Positions 31,025 through 42,040 of a DNA stretch of 64,000 bases are shown piece by piece. A model generated the notes under the pieces. The model was not told the DNA's origin. It did no database searches and saw nothing but the letters and a program-made list of their open reading frames with translations. Both the position numbers and the translations under genes were made by a program. The stretch lies in assembly GCA_020852925.1 (NCBI GenBank), contig JADYZU010000079.1, positions 26,030-90,029 on the forward strand. The letters are read 5' to 3'. This DNA is from Rubellimicrobium sp. GTDB lineage: Bacteria; Pseudomonadota; Alphaproteobacteria; Rhodobacterales; Rhodobacteraceae. Position 1 is the first letter of the stretch. Every line of letters starts with the position of its first letter.

Positions 31025-31332
31025 CTGTTCACTCCCTCCGGGCGGACTGCGCCGCCTTCCCCCGCCACCCTGGGCAGGCGGCCGGCGTCCGGTCAATGAT
31101 TTCGCCACGTCATGGCGACAGCGCCGGACCGCAAGGGCCCCTCCCGGCCGCACCGGCGGGGGGGGCGCTGCCCCCCGCCGCCCTGCGGGCGCCACCCCCC
31201 GGGATATTTGGAGACAGATGAAAGCGCAGCCTTGCCCTTCATCTTTGCCCGATATACCCCGGGGGTGAACTGGCCGCAGGCCAGGAGGGGGCAGAGCCCC
31301 CTTGCCGGCCGGGTCCGGGACGGCAGGTGGGG
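31025..31332. other. Gene-free region between the FadL-type gene and guaA
   Basis: 308 bp without a credible gene. The left part (31025-31150) should hold the porin promoter, though no clear -35/-10 pair is visible. The rest is the composite repeat at 31157-31301 and a short spacer before the guaA stop. Confidence 0.7.
31157..31301. repeat. Composite intergenic repeat, copy B (two units in opposite orientation)
   Basis: Unit X on the plus strand (31157-31222) has GGGGGGCGCTGCCCCCC, a CGCCCTGCGGGCG hairpin, CCCCCCGGGATATTTGGAGA and CAGATGAAAG. Unit Y on the minus strand (31238-31301) reads, in its own direction, GGGGGCTCTGCCCCCTCCTG, a GGCC hairpin, TTCACCCCCGGGGTATATCG and GGCAAAGATGAAG. The element at 41888-42024 is built from the same two units in swapped order. 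Confidence 0.8.
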
Positions 31333-32892
<1,560 letters not shown>

Positions 32893-33056
32893 GGGCTGGC
32901 TCTATTGCGCCGCCGCGCGCCATGCAAGACCGCCCGCATCGGCGCGCGGGATTTGCGGGCGCGCAAAGGCCCTGTTAACCACGCTGCGGCAGACTTAGGG
33001 TGCCGCGGATCGTTCCGGACGATTCCGGCGGTGGATTTTGGCGAAATGGGGGAACC

Positions 33057-33536
33057 ATGGCGGGATCTGTGAACAAGGTCATCCTGATCGGCAATCTCGG
33101 GCGCGACCCCGAGGTGCGGTCGTTCCAGAGCGGGGGCAAGGTCGTGAACCTGCGCATCGCCACGTCGGAGCGCTGGAAGGACCGCAATTCGGGCGAATCG
33201 CGCGAGCGCACCGAATGGCATTCGGTGGCGATCTACAACGAGAACCTCGGCCGCATCGCCGAACAGTATCTGCGCAAGGGCTCGACGGTCTATATCGAGG
33301 GCCAGCTCGAGACCCGCAAGTGGCAGGACCAGTCCGGGCAGGACCGCTATTCGACCGAGGTCGTGTTGCGGCCGTTCCGGGGCGAGCTGACCTTGCTGGG
33401 CGGGCGGGGCGAGGGGGGCAGCCCCGATCTGCCGCGCGACGAGGACCGGCGCGGTTCCGATCGCGGGATGCCCGACACCTACGACAGCCCGCGTGGCGGC
33501 CAGCGGTCGGATTTCGACGACGAAATCCCGTTCTGA
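33057..33536 (+). CDS. ssb: Single-stranded DNA-binding protein
   Basis: 159 residues. The OB-fold starts [20 protein letters not shown] and includes [20 protein letters not shown] and [19 protein letters not shown] Gly/Arg/Asp-rich linker leads to the acidic tip DFDDEIPF that recruits repair and replication partners. ATG 33057 is chosen because it starts the conserved fold. The stop codon lies inside the first unit of a 10-bp tandem repeat. Confidence 0.97.
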   Translation: MAGSVNKVILIGNLGRDPEVRSFQSGGKVVNLRIATSERWKDRNSGESRERTEWHSVAIYNENLGRIAEQYLRKGSTVYIEGQLETRKWQDQSGQDRYSTEVVLRPFRGELTLLGGRGEGGSPDLPRDEDRRGSDRGMPDTYDSPRGGQRSDFDDEIPF

Positions 33537-33580
33537 GGCGTTCTGAGGCGTTCTGAGGCGTTCTGGGGCGTTCTGGGGCA
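33531..33580 (+). repeat. Five tandem 10-bp units spanning the ssb stop codon
   Basis: Three copies of TTCTGAGGCG and two of TTCTGGGGC(G/A) in a row. The first unit contains the ssb terminal Phe codon and TGA. The unit length of 10 means copy-number changes shift frame but leave the stop in place. Confidence 0.9.
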
Positions 33581-33610
33581 CCAGGCCCGGGCGCGCCCTG
33601 CTCCGGCGGG

Positions 33611-33677
33611 GAGGGGGGCGCTGCCCCCCGTCGCCCTGCCGGGCGACTCCCCCCGGGATATTTGGGGACAGATGAAG
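33611..33677 (+). repeat. GC-rich intergenic repeat, copy C
   Basis: Unit X type: GGGGGGCGCTGCCCCCC, a TCGCCCTGCCGGGCGA hairpin, CCCCCCGGGATATTTGGGGA and CAGATGAAG. It lies between ssb and the convergent pgi stop. Confidence 0.8.
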
Positions 33678-33705
33678 GGGCGGCGGGTTTGCCGGGCCCC
33701 GGCCG

Positions 33706-35307
33706 TCAGGTGCCGTTTGCGCGCAGGAAGCCCACGAGGGCGGCGGTCGAGCCGTCCTTGCCGGCGGGATCGGCGCGGCCCTCGATCACCGGGGCGAGGG
33801 CGGTGGCGAGTTCCTTGCCCAGTTCGACGCCCCACTGGTCGAAGGAATTGATGCCGAGGATCGCGCCCTCGACGAAGACGCGGTGTTCGTAGAGCGCGAC
33901 GATCCGGCCGAGCGTGGGCGGATCGAGCTGCGGATAGGCCAGCGTGGTCGAGGGGCGGTTGCCGGGAAAGACGCGGTGGCGGGCCTGCCGGTCGAGTTCG
34001 GCGCCGCTCAGGCCGCGGGCCGCCATGAGGGCGCGCGCCTCCTCGAGCGAGCGGCCGCGCATCAGCGCCTCGGACTGGGCGAGGCAGTTGGCGACCAGCA
34101 GGCGGTGCTGGTGGTGCAGGGCCGGGTCATGGCCGCGCGCGGCCACGAGAAATTCGCAGGGAATCACCCGCGTGCCCTGGTGGATGAGCTGGTAGAAGGC
34201 GTGCTGGCCGTTGGTGCCCGGCTCTCCCCAGACCACGGGACCGGAGTCGCAGGCAAGGTCGGCGCCGTCCATGCTCACGCGCTTGCCGTTCGATTCCATC
34301 TCGAGTTGCTGGAGATAGGCCGGCAGCCGGGCGAGGCGGTTGTCGTAGGGCAGGACCGCGCGTGTGGCGTGGCCCAGCACCTGGTTGTGCCAGATCCCGA
34401 CCAGCGCCAGCATCACCGGCATGTTGTGCGCCCAGGGTGCGGTGCGGAAATGCAGGTCCATCGCCCGGCCGCCGGCGAGGAAGGCGCGAAACCGTTCCGG
34501 CCCGATCGCGATCATCAGCGACAGGCCGATCGGCCCCCAGACCGAATAGCGCCCGCCGACCCAGTCCTCGAAGCCGAAGACCCGCGCCGGGTCGATCCCC
34601 CAGGCGTCGGTGCGCCCGGCCGCCGAGGAGAGCGCGGCGAACTGGTCGGCGGGGCGGGCCACCCGCGCCGCCATCCAGTCGCGGGCGGTGGCGGCGTTGG
34701 TCATGGTCTCGATGGTGGTGAAGGTCTTGGAGGCGACGATCACCAGCGTCGTGGCCGGATCGCAGCGCGCCAGCGTCTCGGCGATGTCGCCCGGATCGAC
34801 GTTCGAGACGAAATGGCAGCGTGGCCCGTCGTGGTAGGGCGAGAGGGCCCGCACCGCCATCGCCGGGCCGAGGTCCGAGCCGCCGATGCCGATGTTCACC
34901 ACGTCGCTGATCTTTCCGCCCGCGCCCCGGAACCCGCCCGAACGCACCGCGCGGGCGAAATCCTCCATCCGTTCGAGCGTGGCGCGCAGCGGCGCGATCA
35001 CATCGGCGCCCCCGACCACGAGCGGGCCGCCGTCCGGGTTGCGCAGCGCGGTATGCAGCACGGCGCGGCCCTCGGTCTCGTTGATGGGGGCGCCGGCGAA
35101 CATGGCGTCGCGCCGGGCGGCGACATCGCGGGCCGTGACCAGCCCGATGAGCAGGTCGCGCGCGCGCGTGTCGATGGTCGTCTTGGAATAGTCGAACAGC
35201 ATGTCGCCGTCGCGCACCGCGAAACCGGCGGCGCGGGCGGGGTCGAGCATCGCCTCGATCCGGCGCCCGGCGATGGCGGCGGCATGTGCGCGCAATTCAT
35301 CCCACAT
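33706..35307 (-). CDS. pgi: Glucose-6-phosphate isomerase
   Basis: 533 residues. MWDELRAHAAAIAGRRIEAM opens the protein. The SIS domain signatures are visible: NIGIGGSDLGPAMAV and VASKTFTTIETMTNA, then FGFEDWVGGRYSVWGPIGLS, and catalytic-region ESNGKRVSMDGAD. It interconverts glucose-6-phosphate and fructose-6-phosphate. It is the last gene of zwf-pgl-pgi, 3 bp after pgl. Confidence 0.96.
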   Translation of the reverse strand: MWDELRAHAAAIAGRRIEAMLDPARAAGFAVRDGDMLFDYSKTTIDTRARDLLIGLVTARDVAARRDAMFAGAPINETEGRAVLHTALRNPDGGPLVVGGADVIAPLRATLERMEDFARAVRSGGFRGAGGKISDVVNIGIGGSDLGPAMAVRALSPYHDGPRCHFVSNVDPGDIAETLARCDPATTLVIVASKTFTTIETMTNAATARDWMAARVARPADQFAALSSAAGRTDAWGIDPARVFGFEDWVGGRYSVWGPIGLSLMIAIGPERFRAFLAGGRAMDLHFRTAPWAHNMPVMLALVGIWHNQVLGHATRAVLPYDNRLARLPAYLQQLEMESNGKRVSMDGADLACDSGPVVWGEPGTNGQHAFYQLIHQGTRVIPCEFLVAARGHDPALHHQHRLLVANCLAQSEALMRGRSLEEARALMAARGLSGAELDRQARHRVFPGNRPSTTLAYPQLDPPTLGRIVALYEHRVFVEGAILGINSFDQWGVELGKELATALAPVIEGRADPAGKDGSTAALVGFLRANGT

Positions 35308-35310
35308 GAT

Positions 35311-35982
35311 TCATCCCTCGGCCCAGTGAACGGTGGTGCCCCGCAGCACCGCGGCGACCGGTGCCTCCTCGGGGCGCATGGAGCGGGCGCTGTCGATGGC
35401 GTCGCGCTTGGCCGCGCCGGTGATGACGATGTGGCGATGCACCGCCCCCATGATCGCCCGCACCGAGAGCGTCACCCGCGCCTCGGGCGCGCCGGGCGCA
35501 CGCATCGGCACGAGCAGGGCGCTGCCGTGAAGCGCATCGCCAAGCCGGTCCGCCCCCGGAAAGATCGAGGCCACATGCCGGTCCGCCCCCATGCCCAGCA
35601 GGCAGACCGTGAGCGGCAGGCAGGCGGCGACCCCGGATTCCAGATCGGCGAGCGCCGCTTCGGGCGTGGGCGTGTCGGCGTGAAGCGGCACCAGCCGCGC
35701 CGCCGCCGCCCGCCCGGTCAGGAGGCGCTGGCGCAGCAGCCGCGTGTTCGAGCGCTCGGAGCTTTCGGCGACCCAGCGTTCGTCGGTGAGCATGACATCG
35801 ACCCGGTCCCAGTCGAGGTCGGTGGCGCAGAGCGAATCGAAGATCGGCCCCGGCGTCGTCCCCCCCGGCACCGCGAGCGAGGCCCGCCCGCCCCCGGTCA
35901 GCGCCTGCCGCAATTCGCCGGCAAGGCGATGGGCAAGCTCGATCATCATCATTTCGGAATCGGGGTAGGCGATCAGGTCCAT
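35311..35982 (-). CDS. pgl: 6-Phosphogluconolactonase
   Basis: 223 residues of the NagB/DevB-like Pgl family: LAVPGGTTPGPIFDSLCATD, VDVMLTDERWVAESSERSN and GMGADRHVASIFPGAD. The last stretch corresponds to the GxGxDGHxASLFPG motif with Gly replaced by Arg next to the histidine. It hydrolyses 6-phosphogluconolactone between Zwf and the Entner-Doudoroff or pentose phosphate routes. It lies between zwf (108 bp upstream) and pgi. Confidence 0.93.
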   Translation of the reverse strand: MDLIAYPDSEMMMIELAHRLAGELRQALTGGGRASLAVPGGTTPGPIFDSLCATDLDWDRVDVMLTDERWVAESSERSNTRLLRQRLLTGRAAAARLVPLHADTPTPEAALADLESGVAACLPLTVCLLGMGADRHVASIFPGADRLGDALHGSALLVPMRAPGAPEARVTLSVRAIMGAVHRHIVITGAAKRDAIDSARSMRPEEAPVAAVLRGTTVHWAEG

Positions 35983-36090
35983 CGGGTTCGTCCTGCCATC
36001 GGCACCGGATCCGGCACCGCGTTCCCTGCCGGCCCCGACCCTAGCGGCATCCGCGCCGCCGCGAAACCCCGGGATGCGCCTTGCACCGGT

Positions 36091-37545
<1,455 letters not shown>

Positions 37546-37584
37546 GGCTGGGCTCCTGTCGGGACCGGCGCGCCGCCGGGCTCC

Positions 37585-37596
37585 GTTAGCGCTAAC
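37585..37596. promoter_or_regulatory. Putative CceR operator upstream of zwf
   Basis: The perfect 12-bp palindrome GTTAGCGCTAAC, centred ~45 bp before the zwf ATG. It matches the TTAGCGCTAA core that I recall for CceR, a LacI-family regulator of central carbon genes in Rhodobacter sphaeroides that is relieved by 6-phosphogluconate. Position close to the start codon fits repression. Confidence 0.8.
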
Positions 37597-37671
37597 ACGA
37601 GCGGCTTCCTAATGGCGCGCGCCGCCGGTGTCGAGGGGCAACATCCCAAAGCCGCGTGCCTGTGGCAAGGG

Positions 37672-38361
37672 TCAGTCCTCGACCGCGGACCAGTGGACGC
37701 GGGCAAGGCCCGGTTCGGTCAGCAGATGCTGCACCGCCTGCTCGACATGGGCATCGTCGATGCCTTCGCCGGTGATGTTGGCGGCCAGTTCGATCCCCTC
37801 GGGGGTGCGCGTCATGACGATCTCGGTCATGCGCAGCCCGCCCAGAGCCAGCGTGCGCAGCATGAGCGCGCGCGCCGCCGCCTCCTGCGCCTCGGTGACG
37901 ACAAGGGCCACGCGGTAGTGGCGGCCGTGTTCGTCCTCGGCGTTCAGCCGCCGCTTGAGCCACTGGACAAAGGGCCGCAGTCCAAGGTTCACGAACACCA
38001 CCAGCCCCGTGGTCATGAGCGCGAAGTCCCAGTGCCCCGCCCCGGCCAGCAGGCCGACCGCCGCCGAACACCACAGGGTCGCGGCCGTGGTCAGGCCGTG
38101 GATGTTGAACCCGTCGCGAAAGATGATCCCCGCCCCCAGAAAGCCGATGCCGCTGACCACCTGCGCCGCCACGCGCGAGGGCGACATGTCGCCCTCGATC
38201 AGCATGGAAAACACCATGTAGGCCGCCGATCCCAGCGCCACCAGCGCGTTGGTGCGCAGGCCCGCCTTGCGCTGGCGCACCTGCCGTTCAAGGCCGATGA
38301 GCGCGCCGCAGCCCAGCGCGATCGACAGGTTGATGGTGGCGGTGGCAAGTGCAAGCGTCAT
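37672..38361 (-). CDS. MgtC/SapB-family membrane protein
   Basis: 229 residues. The MgtC core of four to five helices has CGALIGLERQVRQRKAGLRT, GIGFLGAGIIFRDGFNIHGL and TTAATLWCSAAVGLLAG. A cytoplasmic ACT-like tail (residues ~140-229, HYRVALVVTEAQEAAARALM) follows. ATG 38361 has GGAGGAGCC upstream. The family is linked to adaptation to low magnesium and control of ATP synthase; no partner is visible here. Confidence 0.88.
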   Translation of the reverse strand: MTLALATATINLSIALGCGALIGLERQVRQRKAGLRTNALVALGSAAYMVFSMLIEGDMSPSRVAAQVVSGIGFLGAGIIFRDGFNIHGLTTAATLWCSAAVGLLAGAGHWDFALMTTGLVVFVNLGLRPFVQWLKRRLNAEDEHGRHYRVALVVTEAQEAAARALMLRTLALGGLRMTEIVMTRTPEGIELAANITGEGIDDAHVEQAVQHLLTEPGLARVHWSAVED

Positions 38362-38424
38362 GACGGCTCCTCCGGACCCGCCATGATCTAGCAGGCCGGT
38401 GGAACCGCGCAACTGCGAAGAGGA

Positions 38425-39654
38425 TCAGCCGATCGGCGGGCCGTAACGTCCCTGCGTGCTCTGGTAATGCCGGGCCAGCCGTTCGAGCGCGATGCGCAGC
38501 ACCACCTTGCCCGAGCGCGCAGACCAGTCCATGCGCTCCTCGATGCTCTCGAGTCCCTCGAGAAAGCAGCAGCAGCGCAGCGCCACATCGGCCAGGCCCG
38601 GCCCCAGATCGGCCAGCGCGGCCACAAGGCGGGCGCGCGCCTCGGCGGCGCCGCGCGGCTGGTCGCGGGGGCCGGCCGGGGCGGCGCCCGCGCCCGACAG
38701 GAACATGTCCCAGTCGCGCGTGACCCGCGGCCCGGTCTGCGACAGTTCGAAATCCTCGCGCAGCCGTTCGGCCACCGCCACCTGCGCGCGCGACAGGAAC
38801 GGCCGCCCGTTGCGGTCCATCCGCCGCGCCAGCGCCGTCACCGGACTGTCGCCCAGCAGGCTGCGCATGTGGCGCAGCGTGCGTTCGTCCTCGTCGGCGG
38901 CAGAGGCGGCCCCGGCCCCGGCATTGGCCCCGGCCCCGGCATTGGCTCCGGCAAAGCGGGCGGGGGCCTCGGCCATGCCGGGCGATCCGGCCCCGAGCAG
39001 CCGGCGCAATTCCTGCCGCCCGGTCGCGGTGATGACATAGCGGGCGATGCGCGCGGTCGGATCGGCGCTGGCGATCCAGTCCTTCAGCGCCATCGCCTGG
39101 GCGATCTCGCGCTCGACCACGGCAAGGCGCTGCGGCGCGCCGTCGGCGCCTTCGCGCACCACCACGCCCATCTCCATGTCGCGCGCCACCGCAAGGACGG
39201 TGCGCGGTTCGACCAGACGGCGCAGGATGCGCCCGCCCTCGCGCGCGATCAGCGTCGCCGACGGCGGAAAGCGGCGGCGCGCGCCCGCATCCGGGCCCGT
39301 GCTGTCGGTGTCGCCATCCGTGCCGGCGGGATCGGCCCGCCCCGTGGTTGCCTTGCCCTGCGGCTGCGCCATGGTCATCGCGCTGTGGTCCTCTGTGCGG
39401 GGCCGGGCGGGATGCAGCAGATGCGCAAGGTCGCGCAAGGCCTCGTCGACGAGGGGATCGTCGCGCAAGGCCTCGAACCGGCGCACCTGCCGCAGGATCG
39501 TCGAGGCATGGACCTGCGCATCGCGTGCCAGCGCCCGGATCGGAGCGCCGCCCGCAACATGCGCCAGGTAGTTGCGCGCCGCCTCGGGAAGCCAGCCGGG
39601 CAATCCGCCCGCCTCGTCCCCGATCTCCAGCCGCCGCGCTGCCCCGCTCTCCAT
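38425..39654 (-). CDS. DUF6456-family protein with N-terminal helix-turn-helix-like region
   Basis: 409 residues from ATG 39654; an in-frame TTG at 39696 would extend it by 14 residues. The N-terminal ~80 residues look like a DNA-binding helix-turn-helix (YLAHVAGGAPIRALARDAQV, HASTILRQVRRFEAL). The C-terminal part (DEDERTLRHMRSLLGDSPVT, FLSRAQVAVAERLREDFELS, ARHYQSTQGRYGPP) matches the DUF6456 pattern. A low-complexity NAGAGA repeat lies between. It is divergent from a DUF6477 gene across a long inverted repeat. Function not established; probably a DNA-binding regulator. Confidence 0.75.
   Translation of the reverse strand: MESGAARRLEIGDEAGGLPGWLPEAARNYLAHVAGGAPIRALARDAQVHASTILRQVRRFEALRDDPLVDEALRDLAHLLHPARPRTEDHSAMTMAQPQGKATTGRADPAGTDGDTDSTGPDAGARRRFPPSATLIAREGGRILRRLVEPRTVLAVARDMEMGVVVREGADGAPQRLAVVEREIAQAMALKDWIASADPTARIARYVITATGRQELRRLLGAGSPGMAEAPARFAGANAGAGANAGAGAASAADEDERTLRHMRSLLGDSPVTALARRMDRNGRPFLSRAQVAVAERLREDFELSQTGPRVTRDWDMFLSGAGAAPAGPRDQPRGAAEARARLVAALADLGPGLADVALRCCCFLEGLESIEERMDWSARSGKVVLRIALERLARHYQSTQGRYGPPIG
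38908..38943 (-). repeat. Two perfect 18-bp repeats inside the DUF6456 gene
   Basis: GGCCCCGGCCCCGGCATT occurs at 38908-38925 and 38926-38943. It encodes two NAGAGA units in the linker before the C-terminal domain, so copy-number changes would keep frame. Confidence 0.88.
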
Positions 39655-39711
39655 GTTCCGTCCCGTGCCTGCGTCCCGGATGATGCCGGAACTCAATCTG
39701 TGGTTGTTAGG

Positions 39712-39769
39712 GTTTACGATCTGTTAACAATCATGTCCCTTTCGCCATGATCCTTTGCAAATCGTAAAC
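39712..39769. promoter_or_regulatory. 58-bp nested inverted repeat in the DUF6456/DUF6477 divergent promoter region
   Basis: The layout is GTTTACGAT, 9 nt, ATCATG, 10 nt, CATGAT, 9 nt, ATCGTAAAC. Both outer (9 bp) and inner (6 bp) arms are perfect and the spacers are equal on each side, so the dyad centre is at 39740/39741. It lies in the most AT-rich part of this interval, which also contains GTTAAC. It is probably a multi-site operator for one dimeric or tetrameric regulator. Confidence 0.75.
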
Positions 39770-39867
39770 AATGCGCCAGCGCAGCGTTCTCAGCGGGGCG
39801 GGGTTGCGCAACACACGTTCGGGTTGTGCGATCCTCTGCCCGCAGCGAAACGGGAAAGGATCACGCG

Positions 39868-40206
39868 ATGCAGGACATCCTGTCGATGGTTTCGGGGCTG
39901 AACCGGCCGCGGCTTCTGGTGCAGGCGGCGCGGTTCGGCGTGGACGGCTACAGCCGCCTGGCGCATCTGCCGCGCCTCATGGGGGGGATCGTGCCGGCGC
40001 GCCCGGGCCCGGCGATCCTGCGCCTGCTCGAGATCGAGGCCGATCTCGAACGCAGGCGCACCGCGCAGGCGGCGGATTATCCCGTCGCCCGCCATGTCGA
40101 GGTGCTCATCGCGCTGATGGGCGAGGCGCGGCTGTTGCGCGCCTTCACCCGGGGCATGGATCAGACGAAGGCGTCGGGCTCGGACGCCTTCTTCTGCGCC
40201 ACATAG
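39868..40206 (+). CDS. DUF6477-family small protein
   Basis: 112 residues; AAAGGA precedes ATG 39868. MQDILSMVSGLNRPRLLVQA, ARFGVDGYSRLAHLPRL and RHVEVLIALMGEARLL match the short Rhodobacterales proteins grouped as DUF6477. It is helical with no catalytic motif. Its 3' end overlaps the convergent mttB-like gene by 46 bp. Divergent pairing with the DUF6456 gene and a shared palindromic region suggest linked function, which is unknown. Confidence 0.75.
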   Translation: MQDILSMVSGLNRPRLLVQAARFGVDGYSRLAHLPRLMGGIVPARPGPAILRLLEIEADLERRRTAQAADYPVARHVEVLIALMGEARLLRAFTRGMDQTKASGSDAFFCAT

Positions 40207-41723
40207 GCATCGAGCGATTCGGCGATCGCGGGATCGAGCGGCGGCTGCTCGTAGCTCTCGAGCAGGCGCTGCACGCGGATCGCGGCCAGGGCCTCGGTGT
40301 CGCGGGCGCCTTCCTCGTCCCAGGTCTCGAACGGCTTGTAGTCGAGAAGGTCCGACCGCCAGAACGCCGTCTTGAAATTGGCCTGGGTATGGGCGCAGCC
40401 CAGATAATGCCCGCCCGGACCCACTTCGCGGATCGCGTCGAGGGCAAGGCCGTTGTCCGACATGTCGATACCCGCGGCCATGGAATGCAGGATGCCGAGC
40501 TGGTCGGCATCCATCACCCATTTCTCGTAGGAGGCGACCAGCCCCCCCTCGAGCCAGCCGCAGGCATGCAGCATGAAGTTCACGCCCGACATCAGCCCCA
40601 TGTTCAGGCTGTTGGCCGATTCATAGGCCGCCTGCGCATCCGGCAGCTTGGAGCCGCAGAAGGCGCCGGCGCTGCGGTAGGGCAGGCCCAGCCGCCGGAC
40701 AAGCTGCCCCGCGCCATAGGTGATCTTGCTCGCCTCGGGGGTGCCGAAGGTGGGCGCGCCCGAATTCATGTCGATCGAGGTGACGAACGCCCCGGCAATG
40801 ACCGGCGCGCCCTTGCGCACAAGCTGGCTGTAGGCGACGCCGGCCATGATCTCGACCATGACCTGCACGAGCGTGCCCGCGATCCCCACCGGCGCCATGG
40901 CGCCGCCGACGATGAAGGGGCTGATGATCGCGGCCTGGTTGTTCCTGGCATAGACCTCGAGCGCGCCCATCATGATCCCGTCGAAGGTCATGGGCGAATT
41001 GATGTTGATGAGGCTGGTCATCACCGTGTTGTCGCGCACGAAATCGGCGCCGAACAGCAGGCCCGCCATGTCGACCGAATCCTGCGCCCGCTCGGGCGCG
41101 GTGACCGACCCCATGAAGGGCTTGTCCGACAGCACCATATGCGCATGCAGCATGTCGAGATGGCGCTTGTTCACCGCGACATCGGTGGGTTCGCAGACCG
41201 TGCCGCCCGAATGGTGCAGCCACTTCGACATGTAGCCGAGCTTCACGAAATTGCGGAAATCCTCGAGCGTGGCATAGCGCCGCCCGCCGTCGCGGGTGCG
41301 CACGAAGGGCGGGCCATAGACCGGCGCCAGCACGAGGTTCCTGCCGCCGATCTCGACGCTGCGTTCGGGATTGCGGGCATGCTGGGTGAAACGTGCCGGC
41401 GCCGTCGCACAGAGCGCGCGCGCAAGGCCGCGGGGAATGTGCACCCGCTCGCCGCGCACATCGGCACCCGCCGCCCGCCACCGCTCGAGCGCGGCCGGGT
41501 TCTCGACGAAGTTCACGCCCACTTCCTCGAGGATGATCTCGGCGTGATGCTCGATCAGTTCGAGCGCCTCGTCGTTCAGGATCTCGAAATCCGGTATCGC
41601 GCGGGTGATGTAGCGCGCGCTCTCGTGGCTGACCGCGGTGCGTTCCGCCCGCCGCGCCGCACCGCCGCCGCCGCGCGCCCTGCGCCCACGCCCCTCGCTT
41701 CCCGATTCCACCGCATCGCTCAT
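40161..41723 (-). CDS. MttB-family trimethylamine methyltransferase-like protein (no pyrrolysine codon)
   Basis: 520 residues, the length of MttB superfamily members. Recognisable are YITRAIPDFEILNDEALELI, GVNFVENPAALERWRAAGAD and TSLININSPMTFDGIMMGAL, plus the C-terminal WDEEGARDTEALAAIRVQRL. The frame contains no in-frame TAG, so this is the non-pyrrolysine type. Such proteins demethylate other quaternary amines (glycine betaine in one characterised case) or have unknown substrates. No corrinoid protein gene is adjacent, which leaves the substrate open. Confidence 0.85.
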   Translation of the reverse strand: MSDAVESGSEGRGRRARGGGGAARRAERTAVSHESARYITRAIPDFEILNDEALELIEHHAEIILEEVGVNFVENPAALERWRAAGADVRGERVHIPRGLARALCATAPARFTQHARNPERSVEIGGRNLVLAPVYGPPFVRTRDGGRRYATLEDFRNFVKLGYMSKWLHHSGGTVCEPTDVAVNKRHLDMLHAHMVLSDKPFMGSVTAPERAQDSVDMAGLLFGADFVRDNTVMTSLININSPMTFDGIMMGALEVYARNNQAAIISPFIVGGAMAPVGIAGTLVQVMVEIMAGVAYSQLVRKGAPVIAGAFVTSIDMNSGAPTFGTPEASKITYGAGQLVRRLGLPYRSAGAFCGSKLPDAQAAYESANSLNMGLMSGVNFMLHACGWLEGGLVASYEKWVMDADQLGILHSMAAGIDMSDNGLALDAIREVGPGGHYLGCAHTQANFKTAFWRSDLLDYKPFETWDEEGARDTEALAAIRVQRLLESYEQPPLDPAIAESLDAYVAQKKASEPDAFV

Positions 41724-42040
41724 GTCGCGCTCCTCGTCCGCCTTGTCCGGGGTCTAGCCCAGTCCGGCCCCCGCGCGCGCACGAACCCGGCGCTTGGCGA
41801 CGAAAAGCGACACCACCCCCCCTGACCGGACCCCGCAACCCGCCCGGCGCCCCTTCCGGCGCCCCGTCCGGGGACCGGGGCAGGGCAGGGGGCTCCGCCC
41901 CCTCCTGGCCTTCGGCCAGTTCACCCCGGGGGTATTTCGGGCAAAGATGAAGATGCCTGCCCTTCATCTGTCCTCAAATATCCCGGGGGGAGGCGCCCGC
42001 AGGGCGACGGGGGGCAGAGCCCCCCTTGCCGCGCGGTGCC
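41724..42040. other. Gene-free region between mttB-like gene and valS
   Basis: 317 bp. The part next to the methyltransferase gene is its presumptive promoter, with no clear consensus. From 41888 to 42024 it is the composite repeat D. I see no gene. Confidence 0.7.
41888..42024. repeat. Composite intergenic repeat, copy D (two units in opposite orientation)
   Basis: Unit Y on the plus strand (41888-41952) has GGGGGCTCCGCCCCCTCCTG, GGCCTTCGGCC, TTCACCCCGGGGGTATTTCG and GGCAAAGATGAAG. Unit X on the minus strand (41961-42024) reads, in its own direction, GGGGGCTCTGCCCCCCGTCG, CCCTGCGGGCG, CCCCCCGGGATATTTGAGGA and CAGATGAAGG. The order is the reverse of copy B. Confidence 0.8.
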
